Of a stretch of 64,000 nucleotides of DNA, positions 54,393 through 62,181 are shown in pieces. The position numbers and the translations under genes were made by a program. This DNA comes from [Flexibacter] sp. ATCC 35208 (GTDB lineage: Bacteria; Bacteroidota; Bacteroidia; Chitinophagales; Chitinophagaceae). Below the pieces are notes generated by a model. That model was not told the DNA's origin and made no database searches. It was given only the letters and a program-made list of their open reading frames with translations. Each line of letters starts with the position of its first letter. Position 1 is the stretch's first letter. The DNA is taken from contig NZ_MTKN01000002.1 of NCBI RefSeq assembly GCF_001975825.1, positions 1 to 64,000 of the forward strand, in the 5' to 3' direction.

Positions 54393-55775
54393 TTATGCTT
54401 TGTCCTGCTCATATTCAGTATTCCATTCATTCGCATCTTCCCCTTTGTGACCATCCATTTTGATCAGGAAGTTCTTGGCAGGGAAGTATGGTTTCAGGTG
54501 TATATCGAGGTGAATACGGTCTTTTTGTAAAGGATCCTGTTCGAAACGGCGGATGTTGAAATCTTCGATCAGTTTATCCGGACCTGTGATGCTATCCAGG
54601 AAGCGGATGATCTGTTTCATCAGGTCTTTGCGGGTATTGGCATTGAAGTTTTCAAATGCACGACGGTTCAGGAAGTCCATCAGTACTTTGGTTACGTAGT
54701 CAAATACACGAACGACGGAGTAGGTTTGTAAACCGATATTATCTCCATTGAACAATGTCTTTGCACTGAAGGCCATGACCTTGCCGTATTCCTTTACCAT
54801 TGGGATGAGGCCCATTTTTTCAAGGCTGGCAATTTCACTTTTCTTCAGTTCGAACTTCACACCATCTACTTCGTTGATACCGCCGAATTTCTTACCGGCA
54901 GTGACCTGCGACATGAGGGTTTTATATATTTTACCGGCCAGTGCGCCGGAAGGGGGAACGTATAGGTTGTCCTGCTCATTGATCTCGTCGAATTTACCAC
55001 GGCCTACGAGCCAGTTGGCAGTCATGATCACATTGGAACGATGGATTTCGCCACCGGTCAGGTTAGCCAGTTCAAACATTTCCATTACGTCATCCGGAGC
55101 ATCCAGGTGAGAGAAGTCTGTGACCAGCATGGCTTTGTTTTCATAGGCGATCTTCGCCCATTTTTCCAGCACCTTGTTGGAACCCAGGTAACCAGGCAGG
55201 ATCAGTAAACTGTAGTTATCACGCAGATCGAGACGATCGTAGTTAGCAATCAGTTCCTGCTGAATGGCGTCAATGAAGCGGGTATTATCTAAGTCTTTTA
55301 TCTGATCGGCCTCCACGTTGATAAAGGAGATGTTTTTCACTTTGTCAGACTCAGTATTTTTAAAGAACAGGGCGACGTTGCGGTAAGAAGTTTCCAGTTC
55401 TTTGGTCGCTTCTACAGCTTCGGCCAGGTTATGGGTCAGTACGTTGCCTGCCTGTTCGGAATGTTCAGTACAGTAAGTTACCATATCCGGGAGGTCCTGA
55501 GCTTCGGTGAGCACTTTTCCCCAGAGTTCCAGTGTTTTTTTCAGGTAGTCTCTTTCTCCTTTTTTGGAGCTTTCGGTCAGGAAGATATTGCGGCGGGCTT
55601 TACGTTCGGGATTGAGGTTTTGTACGCCTTCGATGGTGCCTTCCAGCAGATCAAATCCGCCGTACTTGGCCAGTATATCGAGATTTTCCTGTAGTGATGC
55701 GGATTGTTTTTGTCCGGGCGCGGTTTGCAGTTTTTCTTCCTGCTGTCCCCCCTGTTGTTTTTGTAATTCTGTCAT
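54393..55775 (-). CDS. tssC: T6SS contractile sheath large subunit TssC
   Basis: Sheath protein of 460 residues (DUF5458/TssC). NISFINVEADQIKDLDNTRFIDAIQQEL, YSLLILPGYLGSNKVLEKWAKIAYENKAMLVTDF and NRSAFENFN-like DFLNRRAFENFNANTRKDL near the end mark the family. It pairs with TssB to form the sheath around the Hcp tube. It lies 23 bases after TssB, and 129 bases separate it from the TraN-like gene. Confidence 0.93.
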   Translation of the reverse strand: MTELQKQQGGQQEEKLQTAPGQKQSASLQENLDILAKYGGFDLLEGTIEGVQNLNPERKARRNIFLTESSKKGERDYLKKTLELWGKVLTEAQDLPDMVTYCTEHSEQAGNVLTHNLAEAVEATKELETSYRNVALFFKNTESDKVKNISFINVEADQIKDLDNTRFIDAIQQELIANYDRLDLRDNYSLLILPGYLGSNKVLEKWAKIAYENKAMLVTDFSHLDAPDDVMEMFELANLTGGEIHRSNVIMTANWLVGRGKFDEINEQDNLYVPPSGALAGKIYKTLMSQVTAGKKFGGINEVDGVKFELKKSEIASLEKMGLIPMVKEYGKVMAFSAKTLFNGDNIGLQTYSVVRVFDYVTKVLMDFLNRRAFENFNANTRKDLMKQIIRFLDSITGPDKLIEDFNIRRFEQDPLQKDRIHLDIHLKPYFPAKNFLIKMDGHKGEDANEWNTEYEQDKA

Positions 55776-55798
55776 GGGTAAGAATTAATTGGTACGAA

Positions 55799-56242
55799 CT
55801 ACTTTTTCAGATCTGCCAGCAGCTCTCTGATGGAACCCAGCAGGGCTTCTCTGGCTGCAGGATCTGCCAGTGCAGCTTTCAGGATCTTGTTTGTTTTCAG
55901 GTGTTTCATGATCCTGAGGTACTGTTCTTTTTCAGTAGAGAGGTCGTTCAGGAATTTGCTCTGGGCAGTAATACCTTTCACGCCAAAGTCACCCAGGTTA
56001 TGGAATTCCAGGTTTTCGGGGATGGTACGGCCGTCGGCATCATGATAGAGCATGTTGACAGTAGGTTTATAATGCTCAAACACATCTTCTACAGAAGTTA
56101 ATCCCTGTACTATCTCCGGTTTAACAGGGGTTTGCTGGGTCAACTTTTCAGCAAACAGGGTCCGGTTATGGGAGATTTCAACAATGGCCTCATTGGCGTC
56201 GAGCTTCACCTCGGTGCCGCCAATTCCGTAATTATCATTCAT
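55799..56242 (-). CDS. tssB: T6SS contractile sheath small subunit TssB
   Basis: Sheath protein of 147 residues. GLTSVEDVFEHYKPTVNMLYHDADGRTIPENLEFHNLGDFGVKGITAQSKFLNDL is a Bacteroidota-type TssB core, with a helical tail (LKAALADPAAREALLGSIRELLADLKK). It lies between ClpV (49 bases upstream) and TssC. Confidence 0.93.
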   Translation of the reverse strand: MNDNYGIGGTEVKLDANEAIVEISHNRTLFAEKLTQQTPVKPEIVQGLTSVEDVFEHYKPTVNMLYHDADGRTIPENLEFHNLGDFGVKGITAQSKFLNDLSTEKEQYLRIMKHLKTNKILKAALADPAAREALLGSIRELLADLKK

Positions 56243-56291
56243 AATAAATGGTTTTTACTACAATAAATGCGCTATGGTTCTACATTGTAAG

Positions 56292-58733
56292 TTAACGAAT
56301 ATCCCAGACTAACCCGCCATTTCCATCCACGTCCAGTGCTACTTTCTGGTGTGGTTGCAAGCTTCCTTCTATGATCATTTTTGAAAGCGGTTTCCGCAGT
56401 TTGGCACGGATCACTTCTTTCAATGGTCTTGCTCCGTACTGTGGAGAGTATCCTTCTACGGCCAGCTGTTCCTTTGCAGCAACAGATACTTCGAGTTCAA
56501 TTTGTTGTTGCCTGAGCAATTGCAACAGGTGTTGCAAATGGATGTCAAATATCCTGACTACATTTTCGGCTTGTATGGGTCCAAACGGCACTATTTCGGT
56601 CAGACGACCCAGGAATTCAGGGCGGAAATTTTTTGCCATTATTTCCATCAATTGTTGTGATGGCGGGATTACGCCCTGACGGAAAGAATGAGCAATGATT
56701 TCACTGCCTATATTGGAAGTGAACAGAACGAGGGCATTGGAGAAATCGCCTGTTTTACCGAGGCGGTCATGCAATTTACCTTCATCCATGATCTGTAAAA
56801 AAATATCGAATACAGAAGGGTGGGCCTTTTCAATTTCATCAAACAGTACAACAGCATAGGGTTGCTGACGGATCTTATTTACCAGCAGACCACCTTCTTC
56901 ATAACCAACATAACCCGGAGGGGCTCCATACAACAATGCGGCTGAATGTTCTTCTTTGAATTCAGACATATCAAACCGGATCATGCTTCTCTCATCCTGA
57001 AACAAAAAATTTGCCAAAGATTTGGCCAGTTCTGTCTTCCCGGTACCTGTAGGGCCAAGGAAGAAGAAGGAGCCGATGGGTTGCCCGGGCCGGCTCAGGC
57101 CTGAACGGGATTCCAGGATGGCCTCAGATACGGTTTTCAGGGCGTGATCCTGCCCTACCACACGTTTGCGCAACTCCACATCCATGTTCACCAACCGCTC
57201 TCTTTCACTGGATTGGATCTTTCCGAGGGGGATACCGGTATTTTCTGCAATCATGGTAGCCAAATCCACGGTTTTAACCGCATTGTGGACTTCCATGACC
57301 TGATGATCCAGTTGGGTCAGCATATCGCCTAAAACAGCCTTTAAAGCCGCAATATCTTCGATCTTAGAGACTTCCTGATCAATATGCAGCCTTGTGGTGA
57401 GCAAAGCACTTAAGCGCTGCATACATTGCTGGTAGCACCAAAGTAATTCCGTACGATCGTCTTCGATAGCTTCAAATTGCTTACGCAGATCGTCAACTAC
57501 CTGCTTACCTGTATCTGCTGTAGTACGAATAGCCGCCAGCGTACGGTCTAATAAATTAATCGCACTATCCGGCAAACTACGTTCTTTGAGATAACGGCGT
57601 GACAGGCGGATGGCTTCTGTGATCACTTCGTTATCCACAGTGAGGTTGTAATAACTTTCATAATCAGGCATCACTGCTTTGATCATTCTTGCGGCCAGGG
57701 CTTCGTCTGGTTCCGGCAGGTTCATGGTTTCAAAACAATGACGGAGCAGGCTATCCGGTTCTATCATTTTGCGGAAACCTTCAGGGGTGCAGGAACCGAT
57801 CACGATGAGTTCTCCCTTGCCAATAGCAGCTTTGAGCACATTGCCCATCCCACCGGCAGAGCCGGGTTGCTTGTCCAGCAAGGTGTGGAGGTTGTCGATG
57901 AACAATACATGACGCCCCCTCTCCTGCAAATGGGAGATGATCTGCTGAAGCCTGTCTTCCAGTTCGTTTTTATACGCAGCACCGGCTATGAATGCACCAT
58001 AGTCGAGTGCATACATATCAGTTTGTAGTAACTGTGCAGGGGCTTGTTTTTGCACGATGGCTCTTGCGAGTGCTTCGGCCATACTTGTTTTGCCCACACC
58101 TCCTTCACCTATCAGGAGAATGCTGGAACGCCCTTTACGGGAGAGGATTTCCAGCATGGTACGTACTTCTGCATCTCTGCCTGCCAGTGCATGCTTCATT
58201 TGCAGGTACTGAGGGTCAGTGAGGCGATAAATGTATTTCAGTTTTCCTGCGGCAGCGGGTTGTTTGGGAATGCCATTCAAATTTGGTTGCGGCACATCTT
58301 TGATAAAATGTGTGAGCAACTGTGTACGCTGTACAGGAAATGATTTGAGTTGTTCGAAAGTAAAACCTACACCCGGGGTACTAATCGCTACCAGCAAACA
58401 CCAGGCATCTGCCATATCCATATCGTATTCCAGACGGATAGAATCGGCTTCCTGTAGTACATTGCTGGCATTGTCATCGGCCTCAGGCTCATCCGGAATA
58501 CGGGCACCTTTGGGTAAACCATCCAGTCTTACTTCGGCCCATTCTTCGAGGTAATATATATCGATCCCCATTGCCTGTAAAGCGGCAGTGAGATTCAATT
58601 CTTTATGCAAACATGCCAGTAAAAGGTGTGCAGGAGTATATTGCACATGCTGATGTTCCTTGGCGAGGGCCTGGGCAATACGTATGGCAGCCTGCACCTC
58701 CGGAGCTTGAATTGTATAAGTAGCCAGGGTCAT
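56292..58733 (-). CDS. tssH: T6SS sheath-disassembly ATPase ClpV (TssH)
   Basis: AAA+ unfoldase of 813 residues that takes apart contracted TssBC sheath. The Clp N-domain (1-150) precedes NBD1 with Walker A GEGGVGKTS (209-217) and Walker B VLFIDNLHT (276-284). The usual Glu after Asp is Asn281 here, so NBD1 may bind but not hydrolyse ATP. The middle coiled region (410-500) is short. NBD2 has Walker A GPTGTGKTE (560-568) and a normal Walker B VVLFDEIEKAHP (628-639). It leads the ClpV-TssB-TssC operon. General ClpB is excluded by context and by the shortened middle domain. Confidence 0.9.
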   Translation of the reverse strand: MTLATYTIQAPEVQAAIRIAQALAKEHQHVQYTPAHLLLACLHKELNLTAALQAMGIDIYYLEEWAEVRLDGLPKGARIPDEPEADDNASNVLQEADSIRLEYDMDMADAWCLLVAISTPGVGFTFEQLKSFPVQRTQLLTHFIKDVPQPNLNGIPKQPAAAGKLKYIYRLTDPQYLQMKHALAGRDAEVRTMLEILSRKGRSSILLIGEGGVGKTSMAEALARAIVQKQAPAQLLQTDMYALDYGAFIAGAAYKNELEDRLQQIISHLQERGRHVLFIDNLHTLLDKQPGSAGGMGNVLKAAIGKGELIVIGSCTPEGFRKMIEPDSLLRHCFETMNLPEPDEALAARMIKAVMPDYESYYNLTVDNEVITEAIRLSRRYLKERSLPDSAINLLDRTLAAIRTTADTGKQVVDDLRKQFEAIEDDRTELLWCYQQCMQRLSALLTTRLHIDQEVSKIEDIAALKAVLGDMLTQLDHQVMEVHNAVKTVDLATMIAENTGIPLGKIQSSERERLVNMDVELRKRVVGQDHALKTVSEAILESRSGLSRPGQPIGSFFFLGPTGTGKTELAKSLANFLFQDERSMIRFDMSEFKEEHSAALLYGAPPGYVGYEEGGLLVNKIRQQPYAVVLFDEIEKAHPSVFDIFLQIMDEGKLHDRLGKTGDFSNALVLFTSNIGSEIIAHSFRQGVIPPSQQLMEIMAKNFRPEFLGRLTEIVPFGPIQAENVVRIFDIHLQHLLQLLRQQQIELEVSVAAKEQLAVEGYSPQYGARPLKEVIRAKLRKPLSKMIIEGSLQPHQKVALDVDGNGGLVWDIR

Positions 58734-59066
58734 TTGGATGATTCAAGGTTTTTCTAAAAATATTATCCTATCAAGGGTTAATACTATTTTGGGTCATTAT
58801 TACGGGGTAAAGATACGCGAAAATGTATATAAATTATTTATTAAGCGGTTTATCATTGCCCTTTTCCTCATAGCTGTTGAAACGATAAAAGTTTTACCAC
58901 TCCCCTGTTTTTATTACGGTAATAGTTAAACGACTACAATTCAATCAGATTTAATCACAATGTAATTCTTATACACATACGTTTAAATCTTCACTTAATG
59001 ATTAATCATTAAGCGAAAACCATTAATTTTTTATTTTATTAACAGGGGTAGCGGATGTAATTTTAA

Positions 59067-59187
59067 TCGAAGAAACGTCGAACTAGCATCGAACAAGCGT
59101 CGAAGAACAGTCGAACAACACTCGAAGAACACTCGAACAACACTCGAAGAAAGCTTAAACAACATTCGAAGAAACGCCGGACAAAAA
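59067..59187. repeat. Phased 11-bp tandem repeat, about 11 copies
   Basis: Consensus TCGAAGAACAC / TCGAACAACAC, each unit 11 bases: TCGAAGAAACG, TCGAACTAGCA, TCGAACAAGCG, TCGAAGAACAG and so on. It lies in the 588-base gap between the divergent ClpV and Hcp-2 genes. The rest of this gap is AT-rich with no gene I can support; the short frames there look accidental. Confidence 0.9.
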
Positions 59188-59321
59188 AAATTTCCAATAT
59201 CTCACAGAATAAATATCTTCGTGGTGACCATATTTCTCGTTAATCCGGCAATTGAAATTGATATAACCCCAATTCATTGCCTACACCATAAATTTATTGT
59301 TAAAAACAAAACCTTCAAGGT

Positions 59322-59714
59322 ATGTCATTCAAAGCTGTAATGCGATTAGACGGTGAAGAAATCAATGTACTGGACTGTCAGTTTTCTTTTACCCAACACA
59401 CAGATCATAATGGTAAGCCCGCCGCCCGCCCCATCGGAGGCTCATTGACCGTTCTGCTTGAGTCAGACGGCGACACCAATCTGTTTGATTGGATGATCTC
59501 TAATACGCAGACAAAGAGTGGCAGTATCATCTTCTATCGCCGCGATGCGATGTCCAAAATGAAGGAGCTCAAATTTACCGATGCTTATTGTGTAGAATAT
59601 TTTGAGCATTTTCAGGCCAGCGGCGAAATTCCTATGCAGGTAAAGCTGGTACTCTCTGCCAGGGAAGTACAGCTTGGTAGCTCTACCTTCCAGAATCCAT
59701 GGCCACAGGCTTAA
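59322..59714 (+). CDS. tssD: Type VI secretion needle protein Hcp (TssD), copy 2
   Basis: Second Hcp paralogue, 130 residues: MSFKAVMRLDGEEINVLDCQFSFTQHTDHNGKPAARPIGG, then LTVLLESDGDTNLFDWMISNTQTKSGSIIFYRRDAMSKMKELKF and VKLVLSAREVQLGSSTFQNPWPQ. It lies at the opposite end of the locus from copy 1 and in the other orientation, behind an 11-bp repeat array. It may form tubes with different cargo. A terminator follows. Confidence 0.93.
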   Translation: MSFKAVMRLDGEEINVLDCQFSFTQHTDHNGKPAARPIGGSLTVLLESDGDTNLFDWMISNTQTKSGSIIFYRRDAMSKMKELKFTDAYCVEYFEHFQASGEIPMQVKLVLSAREVQLGSSTFQNPWPQA

Positions 59715-59727
59715 CATAATTGCGTAT

Positions 59728-59767
59728 GGCACAGTGATTTTTTCAGCACTGTGCCATCTGTTTTTTT
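59728..59767 (+). terminator. Terminator of Hcp-2
   Basis: GGCACAGTG-ATTTTTTCAG-CACTGTGCC followed by a T-run. Confidence 0.85.
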
Positions 59768-59910
59768 GGCCCAAAAATGGTATCAAAGTTTGACAGATTT
59801 GGTTTTGGAAAGTAAACTAATACTGTATGAGAAGATTTATGATACTTTCGGGACTGCCATCAGGAATATCCGTTCACGTTATAGCTCAGAAAACGATTTG
59901 ATGTGTATGA

Positions 59911-60156
59911 TCATCAGCCGCATTGTTGTATAGTAATGTAACCACAACCAAGGATGGTAATGTGAATGAATTACCGGGATTTAATGAATGGAATGTACTT
60001 TCAGGCAATACCCTGCAACTGACTGTAAATACAGATGACTAAGTCACCAATTATACGATCACTTTCTCTGGTGAAAGTGTGGCACTGAAACCTGTACAGG
60101 GCAGTGGTATTTCTGAGATTTTGAACCAGCCATTAGTACTGAAAAAGAGACAATAA
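59911..60156 (+). pseudogene. Remnant of a gene with an in-frame stop
   Basis: A reading frame gives SSAALLYSNVTTTKDG, then ELPGFNEWNVLSGNTLQL and TVNTDD, a TAA stop, and then continues VTNYTITFSGESVALKPVQG and ISEILNQPLVLKKRQ before a final TAA at 60154. The residues on both sides of the stop look like one beta-rich C-terminal region. No full start is present; the frame upstream ends in TGA at 59908. I do not recognise the family. A different frame upstream (59751-59933) reads LESKLILYEKIYDTFG, perhaps another broken piece of the same gene. Confidence 0.6.
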
Positions 60157-60160
60157 CTGC

Positions 60161-60383
60161 ATGAATAAACATCTTCCAATCGCCCACACAGTACTGAAAT
60201 AGAAACAATAACTGAATGAATAAACATCTTCCAATCACCCACACAGTACTGAAGTAAAAACAATAACGGAATGAATAAACATCTTCCAATCGCCCACACA
60301 GTACTGAAGTAAAAACAATAACGGAATGAATAAACATCTTCCAATCGCCCACACAGTACTGAAATAGAAACAATAACTGTAGC
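60161..60383 (+). repeat. 55-bp tandem repeat, four copies, made from a gene junction
   Basis: Units start at the ATG positions 60161, 60216, 60271 and 60326; the fifth, diverged unit is the start of the next gene at 60384. Each unit encodes MNKHLPIAHTVLK and a stop, then the spacer AAACAATAACTGA. The downstream gene begins MNEHNPIAQLVLKIQ. The end of the preceding remnant (PLVLKKRQ, stop, then CAATAACTG) also matches the spacer part. Confidence 0.92.
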
Positions 60384-61132
60384 ATGAATGAACATAATCC
60401 GATTGCCCAACTGGTGCTGAAAATCCAGCAGGCCTGGATGGACAAAGTCGCTAATAAACCTACATTCAAATTTGTACGTGTGCTGATCAAGCCTGAGGAA
60501 TCGCGGGTGTATGAAGGATTTTGTAAACTGGAATCGACTGCGAACGGTCGGTTACCAGAGGTATTTGTAACACAGCTGACAGCATTCACAGATACAGATA
60601 CTTTCAGTGGTGCATTGAGATCCCACAATTATTAGAAAGAGGATTACGGATTGCCAAACAAGGGATGTTGCAAAAAGATCCTGCCTGCTTACCACTGGTT
60701 ATACAATTTTACGGTTACCAGGCAGCCTATGCACAAATCAGGAGACGATTCTCTGAAGCAATCCCTTTATATATACAACAGGCAGAATTTGCAGAACAGC
60801 AAAATTTGCCAACTTCGGCACTGAATGCCTGGTACCAGGCAGCAGAGTTGTGCAGGCGTAAAGATACAGGCAGACATTATGATGTGTTAGAAAAAGGATA
60901 CAAAGCAGGCGTCCATTTATCGGATGATGAAATCAGCGCCTCTATATATATTTATATACTACGTGACTACTACGGGTATGCATTTGCAAATAAGCTGTCT
61001 GCTATAATAGAAGATATAGATGCCAAAATGAACCGTTTATTCGGTCCGGAATGGAAGGCGGATGTAGATAAAATCAGGAAAAACCGCGCCCCAATGTTAC
61101 TCCCAACCGAAATTTCCAATACAATTAATTGA
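60384..61132 (+). pseudogene. Frameshifted TPR-like protein gene, T6SS-associated by position
   Basis: The first part (60384-60635, 83 residues) reads MNEHNPIAQLVLKIQQAWMD, then FKFVRVLIKPEESRVYEGFC and TQLTAFTDTDTFSGALRS, ending at TAG. From about 60605-60617 the coding sense moves to another frame: EIPQLLERGLRIAKQGMLQKDPACLPLVI, AYAQIRRRFSEAIPLYIQQAEF and LNAWYQAAELCRRKD, ending at 61132. This second part has helix pairs like TPRs. Either a frameshift alone or an internal deletion with frameshift explains it. Function is unknown; it lies just beyond Hcp-2. Confidence 0.7.
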
Positions 61133-61164
61133 AAATCAATCATAAAAAATATTACCCTACAAAG

Positions 61165-61196
61165 TTGGTGGAGTAATAGAAATTCCCTTATCTTTG
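61165..61196 (+). promoter_or_regulatory. Bacteroidota-type promoter for the leader-redoxin unit
   Basis: TTG at 61165-61167 and TATCTTTG at 61189-61196, separated by 21 bases, fit the TTG-N(19-23)-TAnnTTTG promoter. Transcription would start near 61203, about 33 bases before the leader ATG. Confidence 0.7.
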
Positions 61197-61235
61197 TGTT
61201 GTTAATAACAGGCAATCATCTAAAAATTTAATCAC

Positions 61236-61319
61236 ATGCCTAACAGAACAACATCAGAAAAATTCAATGGCCAATTTTGTTCTACAACCCCAAATGCCTG
61301 CTGTTGTATGTGCATGTGA
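61236..61319 (+). CDS. Putative 27-residue Cys/Met-rich leader peptide
   Basis: A 27-codon ORF, ATG to TGA, whose end reads TTPNACCCMCM. Six of its last seven residues before the stop contain sulfur (three consecutive Cys, then Met-Cys-Met). It begins MPNRTTSEKF, lies just after a good promoter and ends 67 bases before the ATG of a redoxin-like gene that contains no sulfur residues. Poly-Cys leader peptides that sense cysteine supply by ribosome stalling are known in other bacteria, such as mycobacteria. This is inferred to be one; translation is unproven. Confidence 0.55.
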   Translation: MPNRTTSEKFNGQFCSTTPNACCCMCM

Positions 61320-61386
61320 CATTAGCCTATTATACCGTTTCTTAAAAATCGAACTACCATTAACAAATCAAATCAACCTTACTACC

Positions 61387-62034
61387 ATGGCCACTATCAA
61401 TAACAATTTATACAGATACGCTGACATCGCTCCTGAATTCGAAGTTGAATTTTTTCCTAAAAGAAGCCAGGACAGAACTCCGATCCAACCATTACAGGCA
61501 GGTGAGACTTTACCTTCCTTCCATATACATAAAAAGAACATCATTGCTACTTCTGATACGCTCAAAACACTGAATGGTTCTCTACCTGTAACACAGGTAA
61601 TTGACGGTCCACTGGTGCTGGCGTTCCATTCTATTCACTGGAATAACTATGGTAATACACTGCTGGAAAAACTGCAGGAAGTATATGCTGATATCCGTGT
61701 ATTAGGTGGTCAGCTGGTAGTAGCAACCACTGATGATAAACAAACTTTTGAAAACGCTACTGCACAGTATCAGCTGCCATTTGCTACGATCTTTGATCAG
61801 TACAATGGTATCGCTAAGAAGGCAGGCTTATATGCTACGACTGACCCTATCTGGGATAGAGTAGCAGGTATCGAAGCAGATGTACCGGTTCCGGGTATTT
61901 ATGTGCTGACACCTTCTCTGAAAGTTGTGTATGCGAGTGTGGACAAATGGTTTGACCAGCCATTTGCAAAAGAAGCCCTGCTGGAAGCTTTGGAAGCAGC
62001 TAGTCAGGAGCAGGAACATGCAATTGCTATATAA
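61387..62034 (+). CDS. AhpC/TSA redoxin-fold protein lacking Cys and Met
   Basis: A 215-residue thioredoxin-fold protein of the peroxiredoxin-like (AhpC/TSA) family. LQAGETLPSFHIHKKN is the usual first strand. LVLAFHSIHWNNYGNTLLEKLQ aligns with the family's FYRG-WCPYCN-L segment, so both motif cysteines are replaced (Cys to Asn, Cys to Gly). The later part VPGIYVLTPSLKVVYASVD is also typical. It has no Cys anywhere and no Met except the initiator, which is followed by Ala and so likely removed. It cannot be a thiol peroxidase. The start at 61387 is used; a frame from 61267 runs through the leader region in another frame and is not convincing. Confidence 0.85.
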   Translation: MATINNNLYRYADIAPEFEVEFFPKRSQDRTPIQPLQAGETLPSFHIHKKNIIATSDTLKTLNGSLPVTQVIDGPLVLAFHSIHWNNYGNTLLEKLQEVYADIRVLGGQLVVATTDDKQTFENATAQYQLPFATIFDQYNGIAKKAGLYATTDPIWDRVAGIEADVPVPGIYVLTPSLKVVYASVDKWFDQPFAKEALLEALEAASQEQEHAIAI

Positions 62035-62055
62035 GACTATACATATTTTGAGCAG

Positions 62056-62168
62056 TGAGGCTGACCAAAAAGCAAAATGAAGGTCCTGACAATTGCTTAA
62101 ACGATGACAGGGCTCCATCAGGTACCCGAATAAAATGAGGCTGACCATTACTTTTTGGTCAGCCTCAT
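62056..62168. repeat. Inverted and direct copies of TGAGGCTGACCA
   Basis: TGAGGCTGACCA occurs at 62056-62067 and 62136-62147; its reverse complement is at 62156-62167. The last two form a hairpin with 13-base arms (62135-62168) and loop TTACTTTT. The first copy can pair with the same right arm. This may end the redoxin transcript, although no T-run follows. Confidence 0.75.
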
Positions 62169-62181
62169 GTATATTACTTTC

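Noticed and set aside
58738..58929. 63-codon ORF upstream of the Hcp-2 region
   Set aside because: AT-rich, no recognisable features, and it sits in the ClpV promoter region.
60161..60383. CRISPR-like array of 55-bp units
   Set aside because: The units are head-to-tail copies without unique spacers, they match the start of the next gene, and no cas genes are near.
61267..61386. N-terminal extension of the redoxin-like protein starting MANFVLQ
   Set aside because: It overlaps the Cys-rich small ORF in another frame and lacks family features; MATINNN at 61387 is a natural start.
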